Below, in pieces: positions 1-8,134 of a stretch of 32,913 bases of DNA. The position numbers and the translations under genes are program-made. The stretch lies in assembly GCF_021502675.1 (NCBI RefSeq), contig NZ_JAKFHA010000001.1, positions 212,455 through 245,367 on the forward strand. Reading direction: 5' to 3'. The notes under the pieces are model-generated. The model worked only from the letters and a program-made list of their open reading frames with translations. It was not told where the DNA came from and ran no database searches. Source of the DNA: Yinghuangia soli (GTDB lineage Bacteria > Actinomycetota > Actinomycetes > Streptomycetales > Streptomycetaceae). Numbering within the stretch: position 1 is the stretch's first letter; every line of letters begins with the position of its first letter.

Positions 1-60
1 GTTTCCCCGGGCGGCGGGGGCCGGGGCACGCCGGGTTCACCCCCCCCCCAACCCCCCTCG

Positions 61-97
61 GGCCGAGGACCGTTCGCCCCCCGAACGGTCCTCGGCC
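61..97 (-). terminator. 16-bp perfect hairpin downstream of the P1 peptidase gene
   Basis: Positions 61-76 and 82-97 are perfect reverse complements (16-bp stem) around a 5-base C loop. The hairpin sits 36 bp past the stop codon of the minus-strand P1 peptidase gene. There is no T-run after it on the minus strand; the sequence becomes G-rich, as is common for actinomycete hairpin terminators. Bases 1-60 hold only G/C-rich sequence with a 10-C run and no gene that I can support. Confidence 0.6.
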
Positions 98-132
98 GCA
101 CGGCTGTTGCCGGCACCTGCGTCCCGCCCGCG

Positions 133-1338
133 CTACGTCCCGGCGGCCTTCCCCACGCCCCGGGCCTTCAACAGCTCGCGGACCCGGTCGTGCGGGAGGG
201 CGGGACTGCGGTGGCCGTCGCGGCCCACCATGGTCTCGGCGGCGGTGAGGGCGTTGAGGACGGCTTCCTCGACGGACTCGACGACTGCATCGTAGAAGGG
301 GTCCATCCGGCCCCACGGGATGAAGCGCAGGGTCTCGAACTCGTCGGCGCCCGGCTCCCCTTCGGGGAAGGTACTGCCCAGCGCACCGGCGTTCGCGGTC
401 GAGAAGGCCAGGAAGATGTCGCCGCTGAAGTGCGATCCGGTGGTCCCGGTGCGGGCCAGGCCGAGGGGGACGCGGCGGGCCAGCGCCTGGCATTGCCCCG
501 GCAGCAGCGGGGCGTCGGTCGCGATCACCACGATCACCGATCCCGAACCCGCGGGGGCGAACCAGTCCGTGGTCTCGAACGGGTTGTCGTCGCCCAGTTC
601 GCGGCCTACCGGCACGCCGGCGATGACCAGTTCCTTGCGCGATCCGAAGTTCGCCTGCACGAAGGCGCCCACGGTGAAATCGGTCGGACCGTAGCCGACC
701 ACGCGCGACGCGGTGCCCGATCCGCCCTTGAAGGCGTAGCAGTTCATGCCGGTGCCGCCGCCCACGCTGCCTTCCTCGACCGGCCCCGACGCGGCGGACT
801 CGAGGGCGGCGACAGCGTGTTCGGGGCGGACGTGGTCGCCGTTGATGTCGTTGAGGTAGCCGTCCCAGGTCTCGGAGACCACCGGGAGCAGCCATTGCAC
901 GCCGCGGCCGGCCGGGTGGTCCAGCGTCCAGTCGATGGTGCCGCGGTGCACGGCGCCGACCGCATGGGTGTTGGTGATCGCCACGGGCCCGTCGAGCGCG
1001 CCGGTCTCGGCGACCCAGGACAGCCCGGTCATCTCGCCGTTGCCGTTGAGCGCGTATGAGCCGGCCGCGACCGGAACGCCCGGGTCGCGGCGCCCGCGCG
1101 GGTGGATCGCGGTGACCCCGGTGCGCACCGGGCCGGCGCCGCGGCGGAGCGGCCCGTCGCCGTGCACGAGCGTGGTGTACCCGACCTCGACGCCGGGGAC
1201 GTCGGTGATCGCGTTCCACGGGCCCGGCGTCCCGTCGAAGGGGATCCCGAGCGCCCGGGCCCGGGGCCGCCCGGCGGGGGTGGCGAGGTGCGGGTCGGCC
1301 GCGGGGGCCAGGGGCGTGTCGGGCGTCGCGGGGCTCAT
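133..1338 (-). CDS. P1 family (DmpA-like) aminopeptidase/amidase
   Basis: A 401-residue protein of the P1 (DmpA/BapA) family of self-cleaving N-terminal nucleophile hydrolases, which remove N-terminal residues from peptides or hydrolyse D-amino-acid amides and esters. Family marks are TDVPGVEVG near the N-terminus, VGGGTGMNCYAFKGG, and the GSGSVIVVIATDAPLL segment, in which family members cleave between Gly and Ser so that Ser (here about residue 267) becomes the nucleophile. No signal peptide is visible, so it is probably cytoplasmic. The frame stays open to a GTG at 1422, 4 bp after the stop of the upstream regulator gene. I chose ATG 1338 because GGAG lies 8 bases before it, while the GTG has no clear site; the extra 28 residues would be Pro/Ala-rich. 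The substrate is not predictable. It probably forms an operon with the PucR-type regulator. Confidence 0.85.
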   Translation of the reverse strand: MSPATPDTPLAPAADPHLATPAGRPRARALGIPFDGTPGPWNAITDVPGVEVGYTTLVHGDGPLRRGAGPVRTGVTAIHPRGRRDPGVPVAAGSYALNGNGEMTGLSWVAETGALDGPVAITNTHAVGAVHRGTIDWTLDHPAGRGVQWLLPVVSETWDGYLNDINGDHVRPEHAVAALESAASGPVEEGSVGGGTGMNCYAFKGGSGTASRVVGYGPTDFTVGAFVQANFGSRKELVIAGVPVGRELGDDNPFETTDWFAPAGSGSVIVVIATDAPLLPGQCQALARRVPLGLARTGTTGSHFSGDIFLAFSTANAGALGSTFPEGEPGADEFETLRFIPWGRMDPFYDAVVESVEEAVLNALTAAETMVGRDGHRSPALPHDRVRELLKARGVGKAAGT

Positions 1339-1426
1339 CGGCGGCTCCAGTGGCTCGGTGCCCGCGGCGGCCGTGCGTCCCGGTCCGGCCCGGTCCGGGA
1401 CCGGATCCGGGATACCCGTCACGTAC

Positions 1427-2338
1427 TCAGCGTGCCGCCGCGATGCGGTGGGCTTCGAGAGCCAGCGTAAGTTCCACCACCGTCACCGGTTCGCTCAGGA
1501 GGCGCCCGGTGAGCTGCTCGTAGCGGCGGAGCCGGTTCAGGACGGTGTTGGGGTGGTAGAAGAGCCGGTCCCCCGCGCGGCGCGTCGAGCCGCCCGATTC
1601 GAGCCACGCGCGCAGCGTGGTGATGAGCGAGTCCCGATCGGCGGGCGGGAGTTCGAGGACCGGGCCGAGAGCGCGGTCGAGCAGCAGCGCGGCCAGGTCG
1701 GGGCAGTCCGCGATCAGCGCGCCGGGCAGGTGCTCGGCGAGCACCGCGACGGGGACGTCCGGGTCGATGCGCAGCGCGCGTTCGGCCAGGACGCGCGCCC
1801 GGGCCAGCGCGGCAGGCCCGGCCACCGGGGTGCTGACGCCGACGCGCATGCCGGACGGCGGGTCGAGCGCCTGGGCCAGGTCGGCGGGGGTGCCGTCGCC
1901 GAGCAGGACGATGGCGTGCGCGCGGATGACGTTCGCGCCGCCGGCCCCGTGCGGTCCGGGAGCCCCCGAGGCCCCCGGCATGCCCGCGCCCGGTACCGAG
2001 GAGCCCCCGGTCGTCCGCCACAGCGCACGCATGGGCTCGGGAACCGCGAGCCCCGCGTAGCCGCGGCCCGAGGTCGGATCGGTCCGGCCTTCGAACACGC
2101 TGGTGAGCGCGAGGACCGCGTACGTGCCGTCCTCGGGCAGGCCGAGCAGGGTCGCGGCGGTCACCGGTCCCGACGGTCTCGCGGTGCCGAGGGCACTCAC
2201 CGGGCCCATCGGGCCCATCGAGCCGATCGGCCCGGCGGATCCCGCCGGTCCGGTCAGCGGCGGCGGGCCGTCGAGCAGCACGCCTACCAGTTCGTCCGAG
2301 CGCGTGGCCGCGCTCCCGATCACAGACACAGGTGCCAT
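1427..2338 (-). CDS. PucR-type transcriptional regulator (C-terminal HTH_30)
   Basis: A 303-residue regulator. The last ~60 residues match the PucR C-terminal helix-turn-helix: SLITTLRAWLESGG, then RLFYHPNTVLNRLRRYEQLTGR. The middle resembles the GGDEF-like region that precedes this helix-turn-helix in PucR/CdaR proteins. It is shorter than many PucR proteins and lacks their usual large N-terminal sensor. In its place, residues 25-50 and ~118-140 are Gly/Pro-rich with collagen-like G-x-y triplets, probably unstructured linkers. The gene lies directly upstream of the P1 peptidase gene, so it may control peptide or amide breakdown. The function of the pair is inferred from position only. Confidence 0.8.
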   Translation of the reverse strand: MAPVSVIGSAATRSDELVGVLLDGPPPLTGPAGSAGPIGSMGPMGPVSALGTARPSGPVTAATLLGLPEDGTYAVLALTSVFEGRTDPTSGRGYAGLAVPEPMRALWRTTGGSSVPGAGMPGASGAPGPHGAGGANVIRAHAIVLLGDGTPADLAQALDPPSGMRVGVSTPVAGPAALARARVLAERALRIDPDVPVAVLAEHLPGALIADCPDLAALLLDRALGPVLELPPADRDSLITTLRAWLESGGSTRRAGDRLFYHPNTVLNRLRRYEQLTGRLLSEPVTVVELTLALEAHRIAAAR

Positions 2339-2407
2339 ACGCGATCCTCGGATTGCCCTCCGCCGGCCGGTCGTCGGGGTCCCGGATGCGGGACGGCCGA
2401 CCGGTGG

Positions 2408-2420
2408 TTAGCGCTGCTAA
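2408..2420. promoter_or_regulatory. TTAGC-GCT-GCTAA palindrome in a divergent promoter region
   Basis: A 13-bp palindrome (TTAGC, 3-base centre, GCTAA) lies in an unusually A/T-rich patch of otherwise GC-rich DNA, about 70 bp upstream of the PucR-type gene and 120 bp upstream of the VOC gene. It could be the autoregulatory site of the PucR-type regulator or part of its promoter. This is inference from symmetry and location only. Confidence 0.3.
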
Positions 2421-2538
2421 TTTAGAGCAGGCTAGCCGCACCCGCCCCGACAGGGAAGACATGCCGGGAGTCCGGCCGAGATGATGCCGACACGTGCCCT
2501 TCTGCGGACACGTCGGTGCGGTTGGCCATCATGTCCGC

Positions 2539-2928
2539 ATGAGCGCACCCGGTTTCACCGAAGAGGCCATCCCCGTCCTGCGCGTGTCCGACGCCGCGGC
2601 CGCGGTGGACTGGTACGCCCGGCTCGGCTTCGCCAAGCAGTGGGAGCACCGCTTCGAGCCGCACTTCCCGGCCTTCGTGGAGGTGGCCCGGGGGTCGGTA
2701 CGCCTCTTCCTGTCCGAGCACGAAGGCGACGCGCGCCCCGACACGCTCGTCTATCTGCGGGTCCGCGACGTCGATGCGGTGGCCGCCCGCTTCGCGGCCT
2801 CCGGGAGCACCGGGAGCACCGGGGAAGAGCCGCCCGCGATCGAGGAAATGCCCTGGGCCCGCGAGCTGCACCTCGCCGACCCGGACGGCAACCGCCTGCG
2901 GATCGGCACGCCGACCGAAGAGGCCTGA
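2539..2928 (+). CDS. VOC family (glyoxalase/bleomycin-resistance fold) protein
   Basis: A 129-residue single-unit vicinal oxygen chelate protein. The N-terminal pattern ..AIPVLRVSDAAAAVDWYARLGF and the C-terminal ELHLADPDGNRLRIG are typical of glyoxalase/bleomycin-resistance/dioxygenase folds, and the length is normal. The layout resembles small antibiotic-binding (bleomycin-resistance-like) members more than glyoxalase I, but the ligand cannot be told from sequence. I chose ATG 2539 because the fold begins about ten residues later; an in-frame GTG at 2494 would add 15 unlikely residues. No good ribosome-binding site precedes ATG 2539. An out-of-frame ATG at 2531 opens a three-codon reading frame whose TGA overlaps the start. 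Confidence 0.8.
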   Translation: MSAPGFTEEAIPVLRVSDAAAAVDWYARLGFAKQWEHRFEPHFPAFVEVARGSVRLFLSEHEGDARPDTLVYLRVRDVDAVAARFAASGSTGSTGEEPPAIEEMPWARELHLADPDGNRLRIGTPTEEA

Positions 2929-3051
2929 CGCCCTGTCCGACATCCCGGCAGCGCTCTTGAAGCCGTCACCCGCCCCGGTTAGCGTCCGCGCAGCACGACG
3001 CGGACGCACGACCCGTGCGGGTCCGCACGCACGAACCGAGAGGGCGGCGGC

Positions 3052-3537
3052 ATGACGGATAGCGGAGCGGGCGCGGCACCCGTCGGGGACCGGACGGAAC
3101 CCGGACCGGACGTCGTCGTACGCCACGAGGTCGGCTCGTCCGCGGCCCGGGCCATCGTGGCCGGCATCGTCGCGAAGGCGGTCGCCTCGGGGTGCGCGGT
3201 GAGCGTGGCCGTCGTGGACAGCGCGGGCACCCTCGTCGCCTTCGAACGCATGGACGGCGCCCTGCGGTTCAGCGCCGACCTGGCGGTGGCCAAGGCCCGG
3301 ACCTCGGCGCAGTTCGGCCGGACCACCGCGTTCATGGAGGGCCTCATGGACGAACGGCTGGCCTTCGCACAGAGTTTCACGAACCACGGCGGCTGGTACC
3401 TCGGCCGCGGCGGCCACCCCTTGCTGCGCGCCGGGCACCCGGTCGGCGGCATCGGCGTGAGCGGCGACGCAGCCGACTACGAGGACGAACTCGCGCGCGA
3501 GGCCTCGGAGGCCTTCTGCCCGCACACGGACGGTTGA
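3052..3537 (+). CDS. GlcG/HbpS family protein (DUF336), possible heme-binding
   Basis: A 161-residue protein of the GlcG/HbpS family. Family marks are a long first helix (SSAARAIVAGIVAKAVASGCAVSVAVVD), the strand SAGTLVAFERMDGA, FSADLAVAKARTSAQFGR, and the C-terminal GGHPLLRAGHPVGGIGVSG. HbpS of Streptomyces binds heme and modulates the SenS/SenR two-component system; GlcG-type relatives occur in glycolate, diol and aromatic-degradation loci. This protein has no signal peptide and no two-component genes nearby, so an HbpS-like sensor role is not supported by context. A GAGAGGG ribosome-binding site precedes the ATG. It stands alone, 123 bp after the VOC gene. Confidence 0.8.
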   Translation: MTDSGAGAAPVGDRTEPGPDVVVRHEVGSSAARAIVAGIVAKAVASGCAVSVAVVDSAGTLVAFERMDGALRFSADLAVAKARTSAQFGRTTAFMEGLMDERLAFAQSFTNHGGWYLGRGGHPLLRAGHPVGGIGVSGDAADYEDELAREASEAFCPHTDG

Positions 3538-3619
3538 CCGTCGAGTTCGTCCCTCGACGACGCCCCCGCTCGAACGCGCGCGACGGCGCGCCGGACGGTA
3601 CCGACGGTCAGGGCGCCGG

Positions 3620-4030
3620 TCAGTCCTCCCCGGCCGGCCCCGCGCTGCCGCCGCGCCACTGGTCGATGAGGCGCCGGTCGCGCTTGGTCGGGCGTCCCGT
3701 GCCGCGGTCGCGGATGCCGACCGCGGCGGCGACCTCACGCGGCGGGGGCGGCGGGCTCTTGTCGATCAGGCACTCGGCGGCCACCGCGGCGCCGACGCGC
3801 TTGAGGATCAGCTTGGCGACCGTCACGATCCGCTCGCGGCCGTCGATGCGCAGGCGTACCTCGTCGCCCACCTTGAGGCTGTGCGCGGGCTTCACGCGCT
3901 CGCCGTTCACGCGCACGTGCCCGGCCTTGCAGGCGGTGGCGGCGATCGAGCGGGTCTTGGTCAGGCGCACCGACCAGATCCACGCATCGACCCGCACGCC
4001 GCCCGGGGCGGTCGGTTCTGCTGCTGGCAT
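3620..4030 (-). CDS. S4-domain RNA-binding protein, Hsp15-like
   Basis: A 136-residue protein with an S4 RNA-binding domain at about residues 13-75 (VDAWIWSVRLTKTRSIAATACKAGHVRVNGERVKP.. LKVGDEVRL) and a basic C-terminal tail (GTGRPTKRDRRLIDQW). This matches the Hsp15 (HslR) group, whose E. coli member binds 50S subunits carrying nascent chains and helps recycle stalled ribosomes. The length is normal. It is convergent with the GlcG/HbpS-like gene and appears to be a single-gene unit. A general translation-quality role is inferred from the family. Confidence 0.85.
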   Translation of the reverse strand: MPAAEPTAPGGVRVDAWIWSVRLTKTRSIAATACKAGHVRVNGERVKPAHSLKVGDEVRLRIDGRERIVTVAKLILKRVGAAVAAECLIDKSPPPPPREVAAAVGIRDRGTGRPTKRDRRLIDQWRGGSAGPAGED

Positions 4031-4112
4031 GCCCCGACTCTAACTCCCCACCGGGCCGGGCCGGTCCGGCGAGCAGTCCGGGACCGGTCGGCCTGGCGGG
4101 CTGCTCCGCGGG

Positions 4113-4964
4113 TCAGCTCTCCAGCCGCCGGGCGGCGAGCCAGGCGACCATCTCGGGGTCGCGGTGGTCGAAGAACAGCGTGGTGCCGGTGTCGAGGGCG
4201 GCGATCTCGGCCATCTCGTCCCCGGTGAGCACGAAGTCGAAGACGTCGATGTTCTCGGCCATGCGCTCGGCGCGGACCGACTTGGGGATGGTGACGATGT
4301 CGCGCTGGACGAGCCAGCGCAGCACGACCTGGGCGACGGACTTGCCGTGCTGGTCGCCGATCGCGGCCAGGACCGGGTGGGTGAACAGGTGGTTCTTGCC
4401 CTCGGCGAACCCGCCCCAGGACTGGTGCTGGACGCCGTGCTCGCGCATCAGCGCGTGGTCGGCGCCGCGTTGGAAGAACGGGTGGGTCTCGATCTGGTCG
4501 ACCGCGGGGGTGACCTCGTTGTTGAGGAGCAGGTCGAGCAGCCGGTCCGGGGCGAAGTTGGCGACGCCGATCGCCTTCGCGCGCCCGTCGCGGTGCACGG
4601 CCTCCATGGCGCGCCACTGCCCGTACACGTCGCCGTAGGGCTGGTGCATCAGGTACAGGTCCACGTACTCCAGGCCCAGCCTGGCCAGCGAGGTCTCGAA
4701 AGTGCCGATGGTGTTCGCCTGCGCGGGGGCGTCCTGGACCCACAGCTTCGTGGTGACGAACAGGTCCTCGCGCGCGATGCCGCTGTTCTTGATCGCCCGG
4801 CCGACGGCCTCCTCGTTGCCGTACGCGGCGGCGGTGTCCAGGAGCCGATAGCCGGCGGCAAGGGCCTCGCCGACGGCCTGCTCGGTCTGCTCGGGCGGGA
4901 TCTGGTAGACGCCGAATCCGAGGATCGGCATGCGGGTTCCGGTGTTCAGCGTGACGTACTGCAT
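4113..4964 (-). CDS. Aldo/keto reductase (2,5-diketogluconate reductase type)
   Basis: A 283-residue NADPH-dependent aldo/keto reductase with a complete catalytic tetrad: Asp43 and Tyr48 ([11 protein letters not shown]), Lys73 (TTKLW) and His107 (LMHQP). The IPKS cofactor motif follows near residue 230. The pattern resembles AKR5-type 2,5-diketo-D-gluconate reductases. The true substrate is unknown. I chose ATG 4964 because GAAGGA lies just upstream; an in-frame GTG at 4979 overlaps the stop of the preceding gene as GTGA. It is the second gene of a two-gene operon with another aldo/keto reductase and is probably translationally coupled to it. Confidence 0.88.
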   Translation of the reverse strand: MQYVTLNTGTRMPILGFGVYQIPPEQTEQAVGEALAAGYRLLDTAAAYGNEEAVGRAIKNSGIAREDLFVTTKLWVQDAPAQANTIGTFETSLARLGLEYVDLYLMHQPYGDVYGQWRAMEAVHRDGRAKAIGVANFAPDRLLDLLLNNEVTPAVDQIETHPFFQRGADHALMREHGVQHQSWGGFAEGKNHLFTHPVLAAIGDQHGKSVAQVVLRWLVQRDIVTIPKSVRAERMAENIDVFDFVLTGDEMAEIAALDTGTTLFFDHRDPEMVAWLAARRLES

Positions 4965-4975
4965 CGCGGTGTCCT

Positions 4976-6100
<1,125 letters not shown>

Positions 6101-6114
6101 TCACCGGCGAGGGG

Positions 6115-6129
6115 TGTACTGGCGGTACA
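6115..6129. promoter_or_regulatory. TGTAC-N5-GTACA palindrome upstream of the XRE regulator
   Basis: TGTAC and GTACA flank a 5-base centre, 36 bp upstream of the regulator's GTG. This is a plausible autoregulatory operator. Its centre is 84 bp from the centre of the palindrome at 6026-6050, but the two sequences are unrelated. Confidence 0.4.
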
Positions 6130-6164
6130 TCCCAGCGGGCCGTCCGGGGACGTACGGTCGAGGG

Positions 6165-7067
6165 GTGGACAACCGGGACGAAGTCCGCGAGTACCTGACC
6201 TCGCGGCGAGCCAAGATCACCCCCGCGCAGGCCGGGCTGCCCGCCGGGGACCGGCGCCGCGTCCCCGGGCTGCGCCGCAGCGAGGTCGCCGCACTGGCGG
6301 ACGTCAGCGTCGAGTACTACGCCAAACTCGAACGCGGGCACCTCGCCGGCGTGTCGCCCGCGGTCCTCGAAGCCGTCGCGCGGGCGCTGCAGCTCGACGA
6401 CGCCGAACGCGCCCACCTGCTCGACCTCGCCCACACCGCCACCGGCGCCGACACGCTGAGCCGACCGCGGAAGCGGACCACGCGCACCTGGACGCCGGAC
6501 CCCAGCCTGCAGTGGATCCTGGACGCGATCACCGCCGGACCGGCGTTCGTCCGCAACGGCCGCATGGACCTGCTCGCCGCCAACCCGCTCGGCCGCGCCT
6601 TCTACACCGACGTGTACGCCTCCGGCGGGCAGCCGCCCAACCTCGCCCGCTTCACGTTCCTCGCCCCCGCCGCCCGCCGCTTCTACCCGGACTGGGACAC
6701 CGTCGCCGACGTCACCGTGGCCATCCTGCGCACCGAGGCCGGCCGCGACCCGCACGACAAGGACCTCCACGACCTGGTCGGCGAACTGTCCACGCGCAGC
6801 GACGACTTCCGCACCCGCTGGGGCGCCCACGACGTCCGCCGCCACGGCACCGGCGCCAAGCGCTTCCACCACCTGCTCGTCGGCGAGGTCACCCTCGCCT
6901 ACCAGAGCCTGGAGATGACCGCCGACCCCGGGCACGCGCTCAGCATCTACGCCGCCGCCCCCGGTTCACCCGACGACGAGGCCTTGCGGCTCCTGGCGTC
7001 CTGGGCCGCCGCCCAGGACACCGGGGAACCCGCGGCCGCGCCGAGGCCGCCGTCCGCGTCGCCCTGA
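6165..7067 (+). CDS. XRE family regulator with MmyB-like ligand-binding domain
   Basis: A 300-residue regulator. The N-terminal third is an XRE helix-turn-helix (VPGLRRSEVAALADVSVEYYAKLERGHLAGVSPAVLEAVARALQLDDAERAHLLDLA). The C-terminal part (SLQWILDAITAGPAFVRNGRMDLLAANPLGRAFY.. to the end) matches the MmyB-like domain, which adopts a PAS-like fold and binds small ligands in characterised members. The start is GTG 6165, chosen because VDNRDEVREYLTSRRAKI is the normal N-terminus. The ribosome-binding site is weak and too close, so a leaderless mRNA is possible. It is divergent from the two aldo/keto reductases and probably represses them. The last ~15 residues are a Pro/Ala tail. Confidence 0.88.
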   Translation: MDNRDEVREYLTSRRAKITPAQAGLPAGDRRRVPGLRRSEVAALADVSVEYYAKLERGHLAGVSPAVLEAVARALQLDDAERAHLLDLAHTATGADTLSRPRKRTTRTWTPDPSLQWILDAITAGPAFVRNGRMDLLAANPLGRAFYTDVYASGGQPPNLARFTFLAPAARRFYPDWDTVADVTVAILRTEAGRDPHDKDLHDLVGELSTRSDDFRTRWGAHDVRRHGTGAKRFHHLLVGEVTLAYQSLEMTADPGHALSIYAAAPGSPDDEALRLLASWAAAQDTGEPAAAPRPPSASP

Positions 7068-7269
7068 GCCGCCTGGCCGGCAGATGACCACCCGCGGAGC
7101 AGGTCCGCGTCCGCGGTGGTGAACCTGGCGCGCCTTCGGTACGTACCAGCTGATGACCAGGCAGAACAGCCGCCGATGACCCCGGGCTATCTGGTCGCGC
7201 AGCCAAGGCCTGGGTGTGCGTCGTCCTGCGCGCGTCCGCGTCCGCGCTCCGGCAGAGGGGAGTCGATCC

Positions 7270-8079
7270 ATGAGCCGACCGGTCGAGCACACCGATGTCG
7301 GCGCGTACGCCCTCGGCCTCCTGGAGGGCGGGGACAAGGTGGTGTTCGAGGCCCATCTGGCCGGCTGTGAGCGGTGCCGCCGCGACCTGCGCGAGTTCGG
7401 CGAGATGGGGCCACTGCGGCGCCTGCTGGCGGACGTGCATCCGGACGCCTTCCTGCCCGTCCCGCGGTCGCCCGCGCCGGTGCTCGGGTGGGACCGGAGG
7501 CCGGAGCCGCCGTTCGCGGTGCCGAATGCTCCGGTCGCCGAGCCGCGCCCGTTGCCGGGTGGCGCCGCGGTCCATGACCTCGGCGCGGCCCGCCGGGCCC
7601 GGGACGCGCGCGAGCGCCGGGGCGTCCGCCGCGCGTCGCGGGCGCTTGCGGCGGTGGCCGCGTCGGCGGTGCTGATCGTGGCGGGGGTGGCGATCGGCGG
7701 CGGCTTCGAAGGCTCGCAGGGCCATGGCCCGTCCGCGGATCTCATGCTGACCGGCGAACGCCACCCGGCGACCGGCACCGTACGCGGCGTCGGCGAGGTC
7801 ACCGCGGCGGTGGCCCTGGAGACGCGCGGCTGGGGCAGCCATGTGGGCATCGAACTCCGCGGCGTCTACGGCCCGTTGACCTGCAACCTGGTCGTGGTCG
7901 GCAAGGACGGCAGGCGCGAGGTGGTCGGGAACTGGACGGTCCCCGAAAAGGGCTACGGCGTGCCGGCCAACCCCGCTCCGCTCGTCTTCCACGGCGGCAC
8001 GTCGATACCGCGGGAGCGGATCGACCGGTTCGAGGTCGACACGTCGGACGGACGGGTGCTGGTGACCGTCCCGATGTGA
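7270..8079 (+). CDS. Zinc-binding anti-sigma factor, single-pass membrane protein
   Basis: A 269-residue protein with an N-terminal anti-sigma zinc-finger (zf-HC2) module: His7 and the H-x3-C-x2-C motif at His29, Cys33 and Cys36. A Pro-rich linker leads to a transmembrane segment at about 125-146 (ALAAVAASAVLIVAGVAIGGG) and an extracytoplasmic C-terminal domain. Such proteins hold an ECF sigma factor at the membrane until an envelope signal releases it. The ATG has a GAGGGGAG site 8 bases upstream. Unusually, no sigma gene adjoins it: upstream is the XRE regulator and downstream a convergent gene, so its partner must lie elsewhere. The 202-bp gap before it contains a GGTACGTACC palindrome at 7138-7147 and a small hairpin at 7093-7109. 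Confidence 0.8.
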   Translation: MSRPVEHTDVGAYALGLLEGGDKVVFEAHLAGCERCRRDLREFGEMGPLRRLLADVHPDAFLPVPRSPAPVLGWDRRPEPPFAVPNAPVAEPRPLPGGAAVHDLGAARRARDARERRGVRRASRALAAVAASAVLIVAGVAIGGGFEGSQGHGPSADLMLTGERHPATGTVRGVGEVTAAVALETRGWGSHVGIELRGVYGPLTCNLVVVGKDGRREVVGNWTVPEKGYGVPANPAPLVFHGGTSIPRERIDRFEVDTSDGRVLVTVPM

Positions 8080-8134
8080 CGCGGGGTGCGGGGTGCGGGC
8101 CGCGGTGTGGCTCCGGGCGCGGTCTGCGGCCCGA

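Noticed and set aside
3052-3537. GlcG/HbpS-like gene as part of a SenS/SenR-type redox sensing system
   Set aside because: There is no signal peptide and no histidine kinase or response regulator gene nearby.
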